From: Burkholderiales bacterium
GTDB lineage: Bacteria; Pseudomonadota; Gammaproteobacteria; Burkholderiales; Burkholderiaceae_C
Direction: 5' to 3'
DNA: 64,000 nucleotides
NCBI GenBank assembly: GCA_028868305.1
Contig: JAGWUS010000008.1
Span: 21,412-85,411 of the forward strand
Shown: one piece after another, positions 57,525-64,000 of the stretch
How positions within the stretch are numbered: the stretch's first letter is position 1
Layout: every line of letters begins with the position of its first letter
The notes under the pieces: generated by a model
Seen by the model: the letters and a program-made list of their open reading frames with translations, nothing else
The model's database searches: none
What the model was told of the DNA's origin: nothing
Translations under genes and position numbers: made by a program

Positions 57525-58346
57525 ATGCCCCAACGTACCGTGTTTTTTGTGTCTGATGGCACCGGCATTACCGCCGAAACCTTTGGCAACGCCATCCTGG
57601 CCCAGTTCGAGACGAAAACCCGCATGGTGCGCCTGCCCTTCGTGGACACGGTAGACAAGGCCCACCAGGCAGTGCGCCAGATCAACCACTCCGCCGATAT
57701 TGACGGCAACCGACCTATCGTCTTTACCACCCTGGTCAATATGGAGGTGCTCAAAGTCATCCAGGAAGGCTGCCACGGCATGCTGCTGGACATGTTTGGC
57801 ATGTTTGTCCACCCCCTGGAGCAGGAGCTTCAGATCAAATCCCACCACCGCATCGGCCGCTTCAGTGACGCCAGCAAGAGCAAGGAATACCAGAGCCGTA
57901 TCGAGGCCATCAATTTCTCGCTGGCCCACGACGACGGGCAGTCCAACCGGGATCTGGAGCAGTCGGATGTCATCCTAGTGGGAGTCAGTCGCAGCGGCAA
58001 GACGCCGACCTCGCTGTACCTTGCCATGCAGTATGGCCTCAAGGCATCCAACTACCCATTGATTCCGGAAGACTTCGACCGGCGCCAACTGCCCCCTGCC
58101 CTGGCGCCCCACAAGTCGAAGATCTTTGGCCTGACCATTCAACCAGAGCGCCTGAGCGAGATCCGAAATGAGCGTCGACCCCACTCCCGCTATGCCTCAC
58201 TGGAGAACTGCCGTCACGAGGTCGCCGAGGCCGAAGCCATGATGCGCCGTACCGGCATCCGCTGGCTGTCGACCACCACCAAGTCGATCGAAGAAATAGC
58301 CACCACCATCCTGCAGGAAATTCACCCGCACCGGTTGGTGTACTAG
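57525..58346 (+). CDS. ppsR: PEP synthase regulatory protein (kinase-phosphorylase)
   Basis: A 273-residue DUF299-family protein that inactivates PpsA by phosphorylating a threonine with ADP and reactivates it by phosphorolysis. It begins [20 protein letters not shown], the family hallmark, and has the P-loop-like [16 protein letters not shown]. The gene faces away from ppsA across 84 bp. A terminator follows it. Confidence 0.96.
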   Translation: MPQRTVFFVSDGTGITAETFGNAILAQFETKTRMVRLPFVDTVDKAHQAVRQINHSADIDGNRPIVFTTLVNMEVLKVIQEGCHGMLLDMFGMFVHPLEQELQIKSHHRIGRFSDASKSKEYQSRIEAINFSLAHDDGQSNRDLEQSDVILVGVSRSGKTPTSLYLAMQYGLKASNYPLIPEDFDRRQLPPALAPHKSKIFGLTIQPERLSEIRNERRPHSRYASLENCRHEVAEAEAMMRRTGIRWLSTTTKSIEEIATTILQEIHPHRLVY

Positions 58347-58365
58347 ACAGCCTCATCAAGTCCAG

Positions 58366-58388
58366 GCCACTTTTGAGTGGCTTTTTTG
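58366..58388 (+). terminator. Rho-independent terminator of ppsR
   Basis: Hairpin GCCAC-TTTTGA-GTGGC followed by TTTTTT, about 20 bases after the ppsR stop. Confidence 0.85.
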
Positions 58389-58393
58389 TCAAT

Positions 58394-58418
58394 ATAAATG
58401 ATAATGATTCGCATTTAT
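58394..58418. promoter_or_regulatory. Fur box before the siderophore receptor
   Basis: ATAAATG and CATTTAT form an inverted repeat around ATAATGATTCG, close to the Fur consensus (GATAATGATAATCATTATC). A TATAAT begins two bases downstream at 58420, so bound Fur would block the promoter of the receptor gene. Confidence 0.75.
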
Positions 58419-58528
58419 GTATAATTCGGATCATCATCAAGCGACCCAGCCAGCCATAGCAACGCGCAACCATTGCGCACGCCCTAGCCAGCCAGTCTCC
58501 CTTTCAGTTCAAAAGGCTTCTGCAAGCT

Positions 58529-60793
58529 ATGGCACACACTGCAAAATTTGAGGAAAAAGTGATCCCAACCCATACCGGGATTGCACAACCAGCTACAACT
58601 TTAGTAGCAAACGGGGCCATGCTTCCCCTTGGTGCCATGCTGGTAATGCACTCGCTTGGCGCTGCAGCCCAGGCGCCCAACGCAACTGAGACCCGGACTT
58701 TAAGCACCGTCACCATCGTTGAAAAGGCCGAGGAAGCCCAGGGCAGGGACACCCTGCGCACCACCACGACTAGCATCGGCAAGGGCAAGCAGCGGCTCCG
58801 GGACATGCCCCAATCCATCACCGTGGTCACCGAAAAGCTGGTGGACGACCGCAATCTCGACACCCTGAAAGACGTATTGCACAACACCGCCGGCGTGACC
58901 TTCATGGCCGCGGAAGGTGGTGAAGAGGACATCCGCCTGCGCGGCTTCTCGCTGGCAACGACGGGTGACATCTTTGTGGACGGCATGCGTGACCCGGCCT
59001 TCTACGACCGCGACACCTTTGCCAATGACCGCATCGAACTACTGCGTGGCTCGGCATCCATGCTGTTCGGCCGGGGCTCCACAGGTGGCGCCGTCAATCA
59101 GGTCACCAAACAGCCTCGCGCCATGGACGAGCATGAAATCACCACCACGCTGGGCAGTTACAACTACCGCCGCGTGACCGGAGACTTCAACATCCACACC
59201 GGTGAGGACGCTGGCCTTCGCATCAACGCCATGGCCACCGCTGCCGACAACAATGGCGCAGGTAGCAGCATCGACAAGAAAGGCATCGCCCTGGGTTACC
59301 GCTGGGGCATTGGCACCACGGATGAGTTTTCAGTCAACCTCTATTCGCTGCAGAACAACAACGGCATGAACTATGGGTTGCCGTGGATCCGCAGCGCTCC
59401 CGGTGCCGATGCGTCCACCACCACCCTGCTGCCCATCAACCCCAATAGCTACTACGGCATGGCCAGCGATTACAACAAGGGAACGGCAGAGTACCTGACC
59501 CTAAGCCATACCCACCGTTTCCAGGACGGTGGCGAGGTCAAGACCCAGGTCCGCCGTGGCGTGTACACGCGGGACCAGCGTGCCGGCGCCGTGCGCATCC
59601 AGGGCAATACCAACGCCGCACCCACAACGGTGAACCTGAGCAACTTCTCCGATGCGACGGTGCTGACGCGGGGTAACAACCCCAAGGTGCAGGACCTTAA
59701 CTCGGTCTATGCGCAAAGCGACTACAGCAGAAAATTCGCCGCACTGGGATTCAGGCATGAAGTCACGCTGGGCGTGGACGCGTCCCAGGAAGCAAAGCAG
59801 GTATACCGCGTCAGCGCAGTCACCAAACCCACCACGACGGTGGGAACGCCCGATGACGGCGCATCGATTAACGAGGCCATCCGCACCGTCAGTGTTTCCA
59901 GCACCTTTCAATCAGACAACCTGGGCCTGTATGCGCAGGATCTGGTGCAGGTTGCCGAACACTGGAAGGTGCTGGGAGGTCTGCGCTTTGACCACATGCG
60001 TGGCACTTTTGACAACCTCTCGGCTACCGGCGCGATCACCAGTTCGTACAACCAAACCATCTCCGACTGGAGCCAGCGTGTGGGTGTGCTGTACCAACCC
60101 AATGATCTGAGTTCCTACCACGTCTCCTGGGGCACTTCGTTCAACACCTCGGCGGACACCTATTCGTACAGCGCCCTGAGTGCCAACACCGCCCCCGAAC
60201 AAAGCCGCAATGTGGAAATCGGTGCCAGGCTGGACAGTGCCGACAAGCGCTACACCACCCGATTGGCGATCTTCCAGTCCACCAAGTTCAACGAGCGCAA
60301 CACCGACCCGGACTCTGCCGCCACTGCTTTGCTGCTTTCCGGCCAGCGCCATACCACCGGACTCGAAGTTGACTTGACCGGTCGACTCAACCCCCAATGG
60401 GAAATCTACGGCTCCTACATGTGGATGCCAGACGCCATGATTGATGTCGCAGCGCCCACCGCAGGCGCGGGCGAAAGCGCAGGCGAACGCCCCTGGCTGA
60501 CCCCGATCCACAGCGGAACGGTGTGGACCACCTACCAGGTGACGTCGCAATTGCGCCTGGGTGGTGGCATGAATTTCCGCAGCGAACAGACGCCCAACCG
60601 CAACCCCGGTTGGTACGCTCCGGCCTATGCCACGCTGGACCTGATGGGTGAATACGCCTTCAGCGAACGCTATGTGCTCAAGGTCAACCTCAACAACGCG
60701 CTGGACAAACTGTATGCCGATGCCCTCTACACCGGTCACTACATCCCCGGTGCGGGCCGCAATCTACAAGCGACCCTCAGCATCAAGTTGTAA
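58529..60793 (+). CDS. TonB-dependent catecholate siderophore receptor (Fiu-like)
   Basis: A 754-residue outer membrane receptor. The N-terminal 48 residues include a signal peptide ([18 protein letters not shown]). A TonB box-like segment TLSTVTIV lies near residues 57-64. The plug domain has [23 protein letters not shown] and [46 protein letters not shown]. The barrel follows and ends in LQATLSIKL. The plug wording matches Fiu/PiuA-type receptors of catecholate siderophore breakdown products. It is first in the iron unit with a Fur-like box upstream. A dispersed repeat core lies within the signal peptide coding region. Confidence 0.93.
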   Translation: MAHTAKFEEKVIPTHTGIAQPATTLVANGAMLPLGAMLVMHSLGAAAQAPNATETRTLSTVTIVEKAEEAQGRDTLRTTTTSIGKGKQRLRDMPQSITVVTEKLVDDRNLDTLKDVLHNTAGVTFMAAEGGEEDIRLRGFSLATTGDIFVDGMRDPAFYDRDTFANDRIELLRGSASMLFGRGSTGGAVNQVTKQPRAMDEHEITTTLGSYNYRRVTGDFNIHTGEDAGLRINAMATAADNNGAGSSIDKKGIALGYRWGIGTTDEFSVNLYSLQNNNGMNYGLPWIRSAPGADASTTTLLPINPNSYYGMASDYNKGTAEYLTLSHTHRFQDGGEVKTQVRRGVYTRDQRAGAVRIQGNTNAAPTTVNLSNFSDATVLTRGNNPKVQDLNSVYAQSDYSRKFAALGFRHEVTLGVDASQEAKQVYRVSAVTKPTTTVGTPDDGASINEAIRTVSVSSTFQSDNLGLYAQDLVQVAEHWKVLGGLRFDHMRGTFDNLSATGAITSSYNQTISDWSQRVGVLYQPNDLSSYHVSWGTSFNTSADTYSYSALSANTAPEQSRNVEIGARLDSADKRYTTRLAIFQSTKFNERNTDPDSAATALLLSGQRHTTGLEVDLTGRLNPQWEIYGSYMWMPDAMIDVAAPTAGAGESAGERPWLTPIHSGTVWTTYQVTSQLRLGGGMNFRSEQTPNRNPGWYAPAYATLDLMGEYAFSERYVLKVNLNNALDKLYADALYTGHYIPGAGRNLQATLSIKL
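58592..58608. repeat. Dispersed repeat GCTAY-N7-RTAGC, copy 6, inside the receptor gene
   Basis: Core GCTACAACTTTAGTAGC within the region encoding the signal peptide (PATTLVAN). The frame stays open. Confidence 0.5.
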
Positions 60794-60819
60794 ACCTTTT
60801 TCTTCTGCTAGCCACCGCC

Positions 60820-61503
60820 ATGCTTTTGCACCTGCCCAACATCCTCACGCCCGATGAAGTCCTCCATGCCCAGAACCAGCTGGGAACCGCGCCCTGGGGC
60901 GATGGGCGGGTGGGTGCAGGCGAACAAGCCAGGCAGGTGAAGAACAACGAGCAACTCGACCACGACTGCGCCCAGGCACAGGCCATCCGACAGATGGTGT
61001 TGCGCGGGCTGGACCGCAACACCACGTTCTTCTCTGCCGCACTGCCCAAAAAGGTGTTTCCTCCGCGCCTGAACCGATACGGCGGAGACACCAACTTCTA
61101 TGGCAAGCACATTGATGGTTCGGTGCGCTACATGCCCGATGGTAGTGGCCGGCTGCGCACCGATGTGTCGTGCACCGTGTTTCTCTCCAACCCTGAGGAC
61201 TACGACGGTGGGGAGCTGTGCATTGCAGACACCTATGGCGAGCAGGCCGTCAAGCTGCCCGCGGGCCACGCGGTGCTGTACCCCGGCACCAGCCTGCACC
61301 AGGTCAAGCCCGTCACCCGTGGCTATCGGCTGGCGTGTTTCTTCTGGGTCGAGAGCATGGTGCGCAGTGACGAACAGCGACGCCTGCTGTACGAACTGGA
61401 CATGAACCTGCTGGGCCTGCGCCAGCGCCATGGCGACTCGGCGCAGACCACCGCGATGACTGGGGTGTATCACAACCTGCTGCGCATGTGGGCCGATACC
61501 TGA
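60820..61503 (+). CDS. piuC: Fe(II)/2-oxoglutarate-dependent hydroxylase, PiuC/PKHX type
   Basis: A 227-residue PKHD-type hydroxylase. The iron triad is the H-x-D in [11 protein letters not shown] and the histidine in [15 protein letters not shown], the arginine of which binds 2-oxoglutarate. These enzymes are regularly encoded next to Fiu/PiuA-type receptors and are iron-regulated; the substrate is unknown. It follows the receptor gene after 26 bp and precedes tonB, so it is probably co-transcribed. Confidence 0.92.
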   Translation: MLLHLPNILTPDEVLHAQNQLGTAPWGDGRVGAGEQARQVKNNEQLDHDCAQAQAIRQMVLRGLDRNTTFFSAALPKKVFPPRLNRYGGDTNFYGKHIDGSVRYMPDGSGRLRTDVSCTVFLSNPEDYDGGELCIADTYGEQAVKLPAGHAVLYPGTSLHQVKPVTRGYRLACFFWVESMVRSDEQRRLLYELDMNLLGLRQRHGDSAQTTAMTGVYHNLLRMWADT

Positions 61504-61537
61504 AGTTCCACTGAAGCCCCTGCCGCACTTCTACACT

Positions 61538-62281
61538 ATGGTCATCGCAACCGCCACCCCACCTACCTCTCCCATAGCGCGCCCAATGCCACGCATTCCC
61601 CGGACCGTCACCGTCATCGCCAGCGTGCTGCTGCTGCACGTCCTGGTGCTGTGGGCCATACAGACCGGCTTGCTGCATCGGGTTGTGGAAGTGATCGTGC
61701 CCGCTGAAATTCTGGTGGAGATCATAGCCAACCCGATTGCTGAATCGGCACCACAAACAACCCCACCGGTTCCCAAACCTGTGGCAAGAACCACCCCCAC
61801 CCAATCTGCCCTGGTAAAGCCGGCCATCACGCCTCAGTCCCCCCCGGCCCCTCTGGCAGTTGCCGAGGCATCACCGGCACCTCTAGCTTCCGCAGTGGCG
61901 GCCATGCCCGCAACACCGGCCACCCACCCGACCCAGTCGGCAGCGACCACCCCCACCAACGCTGCGAGCAAATCCGCAAGCCAGGGCAGCGCCAGCACAA
62001 TGGAAATGCCATCAACCGATGCCGACTACCTCAACAACCCCAAGCCCCCCTACCCGGCCCTGAGTAAGCGGCTGGGTGAGCAGGGGCGTGTGGTGGTGCA
62101 CGTACTCATTGGCGTGGAGGGAACGGCATCGCAAGCCTCCATCAAGCGCTCCAGCGGTTACGACCGGCTGGACCAGGCGGCGCTGTCCACAGCCATCAAG
62201 TGGCGTTACGTACCCGGTAAACGCGGCGGCATCCCCGAGCCCATGTGGTTTGATATTCCGTTTAACTGGATGCTTGAATAA
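61538..62281 (+). CDS. tonB: Energy transducer TonB
   Basis: A 247-residue TonB protein. After a short cytoplasmic segment (residues 1-25) comes one membrane helix (VIASVLLLHVLVLWAI), then a proline/alanine-rich periplasmic spacer (about 60-150) and the C-terminal TonB domain (NPKPPYPALSKRLGEQGRVVVHVLI, ending AIKWRYVPGKRGGI). It transmits proton-motive energy from ExbBD to outer membrane receptors. An internal ATG at residue 18 (MPRIPRT) is an alternative start. It lies 34 bp after piuC. Confidence 0.93.
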   Translation: MVIATATPPTSPIARPMPRIPRTVTVIASVLLLHVLVLWAIQTGLLHRVVEVIVPAEILVEIIANPIAESAPQTTPPVPKPVARTTPTQSALVKPAITPQSPPAPLAVAEASPAPLASAVAAMPATPATHPTQSAATTPTNAASKSASQGSASTMEMPSTDADYLNNPKPPYPALSKRLGEQGRVVVHVLIGVEGTASQASIKRSSGYDRLDQAALSTAIKWRYVPGKRGGIPEPMWFDIPFNWMLE

Positions 62282-62312
62282 TTTTTTGAACAACGTTTGT
62301 TTATATTGAAAG

Positions 62313-63035
62313 ATGTTTATGGAATCGCAACTCGGACTCATCACCCTCTGGACCCAGGGCGACTGGGTGACCAGGACCGTCGCCCTGCTCCTGCTGGGCA
62401 TGTCGCTGGCCTCCTGGATCGTCATCTTCATCAAGGCGCTGGATATTCTGAAATTCAAGTCCCTGGGTGCGCGCACTGAGGCGTTCTGGCACAGCGAGGA
62501 TTTTGCGTCCGGCATGAAAGCGCTCGGCCCGCAACAGGAAAACCCTTTTGTGCAACTAGCCCAGGCCGGGAAGGAAGCCTCCGCCCACCACCGCAATGCG
62601 CAAACCCAGTTGCACGACGCCCTGGACATCAGTGACTGGATCAGCCGGTCCCTGCGCAACTCCATTGATGACAGCACGGCGCGTTTTCAGAGTGGCCTGG
62701 CCATTCTGGCCTCGGTGGGTTCGACTGCTCCGTTTGTGGGTCTGTTCGGCACCGTCTGGGGCATTTACCACGCACTGATGGGCATTGGCGCAGCGGGCCA
62801 AGCGACCATTGACAAGGTAGCCGGACCCATTGGCGAAGCGCTGATCATGACGGCCCTGGGCCTGGCGGTGGCCATCCCCGCCGTCCTGGGCTACAACGCA
62901 CTGGTGCGAGGCAACAAGTCCATCCTGACCAAGCTGAACCGCTTTGCCCACGACCTGCACGCCTACTTTGTTACTGGCGCCCGCGTAGGCCAGCCGAGCA
63001 ACGACGGAAAAGTCGTTGCCATCAAGAAAGTCTGA
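62313..63035 (+). CDS. exbB: Biopolymer transport protein ExbB
   Basis: A 240-residue MotA/TolQ/ExbB proton channel protein with three hydrophobic segments (about 20-38, 130-150 and 170-195) and the family motif GLFGTVWGIYHALMGIG followed by IGEALIMTALGLAVAIPAV. It forms the TonB energising complex with ExbD. exbD follows after 10 bp. Confidence 0.95.
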   Translation: MFMESQLGLITLWTQGDWVTRTVALLLLGMSLASWIVIFIKALDILKFKSLGARTEAFWHSEDFASGMKALGPQQENPFVQLAQAGKEASAHHRNAQTQLHDALDISDWISRSLRNSIDDSTARFQSGLAILASVGSTAPFVGLFGTVWGIYHALMGIGAAGQATIDKVAGPIGEALIMTALGLAVAIPAVLGYNALVRGNKSILTKLNRFAHDLHAYFVTGARVGQPSNDGKVVAIKKV

Positions 63036-63045
63036 GGAGCCCACC

Positions 63046-63468
63046 ATGGCATTTGGCTTGCAAGACGCCACCTCGGACCGTGATACCGAGGTGATGAACG
63101 AAATCAACATGACGCCGCTGGTTGATGTGATGCTGGTGCTGCTCATCATCTTCATCATTACCGTCCCTGTGATGAAGCACGCAGTGAATGTAGAACTGCC
63201 TACGGCCACCAGCCAGCCGCAGAGTGCCAAGCCGGAAACACTGCAGCTTAGTGTGGATGCGCAAGGCACCTATTTCCTGAACCAGTCCCGCGTGGCCGAC
63301 GGTGCCTTGCCCCAGATGCTGCAGTCCGAGGCCGCCAAATCGCCACAACCCGAACTGCATATCCGTGGCGACAAGGCCGTGCGCTACGAATTTGTTGCAC
63401 AGGCCATGGCCTCTGCACAACAAGCCGGTTTGCGGAAAATCGGCTTCATCACCGAACCCCAGCGCTAG
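63046..63468 (+). CDS. exbD: Biopolymer transport protein ExbD
   Basis: A 140-residue protein with one membrane helix carrying the essential aspartate (NMTPLVDVMLVLLIIFIIT). ATG 63046 has GAGGAG upstream; the track start is earlier and lies in exbB. The stop TAG overlaps the GTG start candidate of hemP. Confidence 0.95.
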   Translation: MAFGLQDATSDRDTEVMNEINMTPLVDVMLVLLIIFIITVPVMKHAVNVELPTATSQPQSAKPETLQLSVDAQGTYFLNQSRVADGALPQMLQSEAAKSPQPELHIRGDKAVRYEFVAQAMASAQQAGLRKIGFITEPQR

Positions 63469-63668
63469 TGGCAGGCACTGTGCAAGCCGGACCGCCCCAA
63501 CTGCCAGACCCGCAGATTCCAAACCCTTCGGCCAGAGCGATGGCCACCCCCGTCACCCTGCAGTCCAAAGACTTGCTAGGGTCCCACCATGCGATCAACA
63601 TCGAGCACAACGGCCAGCGTTACCTCTTGCAAACCACCAGGGCTGGCAAACTCATCCTGACAAAATAG
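63468..63668 (+). CDS. hemP: Hemin uptake protein HemP
   Basis: A 66-residue small protein with the HemP core SKDLLGSHHAINIEHNGQRYLLQTTRAGKLILTK. In Burkholderia-type bacteria HemP is an activator needed for expression of heme receptor genes. The GTG at 63468 overlaps the exbD stop (TAGTG), and an ATG at 63540 (MATPVTLQ) is an alternative start. The location after exbD is usual for beta-proteobacterial iron clusters. Confidence 0.88.
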   Translation: MAGTVQAGPPQLPDPQIPNPSARAMATPVTLQSKDLLGSHHAINIEHNGQRYLLQTTRAGKLILTK

Positions 63669-63697
63669 GTGCCGGAGACAACGCCCGGCGCGCGCCC

Positions 63698-63712
63698 ATA
63701 GATTATTTCTAT
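63698..63712. promoter_or_regulatory. OxyR-type element ATAG-N7-CTAT, distal
   Basis: ATAG, seven bases, CTAT, exactly one dimer half of the OxyR consensus (ATAG-N7-CTAT-N7-ATAG-N7-CTAT). The next tetramer seven bases on is TTAG, three of four matches. Confidence 0.6.
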
Positions 63713-63744
63713 TGATAGTTTAGAAATAACAATTTATTTTTTCG

Positions 63745-63759
63745 ATAGTCAAGAACTAT
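63745..63759. promoter_or_regulatory. OxyR-type element ATAG-N7-CTAT, proximal
   Basis: A second exact ATAG-N7-CTAT, 47 bp downstream of the first and 63 bases before the ahpC ATG. Its flanks do not continue the full consensus. Confidence 0.6.
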
Positions 63760-63821
63760 AATTTTTGCAGCGCAGCAGATTTCTGTGTGCCACTAATTTT
63801 TCAACCTCAAAGGAGTTCTCC

Positions 63822-64000
63822 ATGTCCCTGATTAACACCCAAATCCAGCCTTTCAAGAACGAAGCATTCCATAACGGCAAGTTCGTGACCGTGACCAACG
63901 ACACCCTGAAGGGCAAGTGGAACGTGTTCATTTTCATGCCTGCGGCATTCACCTTCAACTGCCCCACCGAAGTGGAAGACGCAGCCGACAACTACGCTGA
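63822..64000 (+). CDS. ahpC: Alkyl hydroperoxide reductase subunit C (5' part)
   Basis: The first 59 codons of AhpC, cut by the window end and thus missing from the ORF track. ATG 63822 has AAAGGAG six bases upstream. MSLINTQIQPFKNEAFHNG and FMPAAFTFNCPTEVEDAADNYAE, with the peroxidatic cysteine in FNCPTE, identify a typical 2-Cys AhpC. The OxyR-type sites upstream fit induction by peroxide. Confidence 0.95.
   Translation, partial: MSLINTQIQPFKNEAFHNGKFVTVTNDTLKGKWNVFIFMPAAFTFNCPTEVEDAADNYA

Noticed and set aside
63671-63692. GCCGG/CCGGC hairpin after hemP as a terminator
   Set aside because: No T run follows the short stem, so it is not convincing.

Overview
The window looks like a chromosomal segment of a betaproteobacterium of the family Comamonadaceae (Rhodoferax/Polaromonas/Acidovorax-like). 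The reasons are the gene order alaC-hom-thrC-moeA-moaD-moaE, the rpsF-priB-rpsR-rplI block next to dnaB, an AAKKxPAKK histone-like protein with a SWIB domain, the moderately high GC content and many DUF/PFAM types common in that group. This placement is inference from protein character; no database was searched. No rRNA, tRNA, IS element, prophage or CRISPR array was seen.

Layout. 1-249: the end of a TolC-type outer-membrane efflux protein. 480-1796: isocitrate lyase (aceA) with two identical palindromes upstream. 2087-16714: a polyamine region. It holds puuE, puuC, an outer-membrane porin, the PotFGHI-type putrescine ABC transporter, puuA and puuD on the minus strand, a divergent MocR-type regulator, then puuB and an agmatinase. 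Together they give uptake of putrescine, conversion of agmatine to putrescine, and the gamma-glutamylated route putrescine to GABA to succinate semialdehyde. 16835-18911: an EamA transporter, RraA and the histone-like protein. 18985-24583: a dppBCDFA dipeptide transporter operon, followed by a MASE1-PAS-GGDEF diguanylate cyclase.

27076-31425: hpd-phhA-TPP enzyme (phenylalanine/tyrosine catabolism) with a divergent Lrp-type regulator. 31433-34813: MFS transporter, thioesterase, a CcdAB-type toxin-antitoxin pair, a DUF1294 protein, a frameshifted nucleotidyltransferase and a small unknown ORF. 35065-40496: clpB and a methyl-accepting chemotaxis protein. 40508-46605: molybdopterin genes (moaE, moaD, moeA) in one run with thrC, hom and alaC. 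46725-52640: a Mth938-type protein, a PrxQ/Bcp peroxiredoxin, a PIN-PhoH protein, dnaB and the rpsF operon. 52768-58346: a fused sodium/solute symporter overlapping ppsA, with ppsR divergent. 58394-63668: a Fur-type box, a catecholate siderophore receptor, a PiuC-type hydroxylase, tonB-exbB-exbD and hemP, an iron uptake unit. 63698-64000: two OxyR-type sites and the start of ahpC.

The structure not explained by genes is mainly (i) a short dispersed repeat, GCTAY-N7-RTAGC, found six times and mostly touching stop codons, and (ii) several palindromic operator candidates (aceA, puuD/mocR, ccdA, hpd/lrp, ahpC). The best candidates for something undescribed are the repeat family, the porin inside the putrescine cluster, and the fused symporter with an EF-hand-like loop that is translationally coupled to ppsA.
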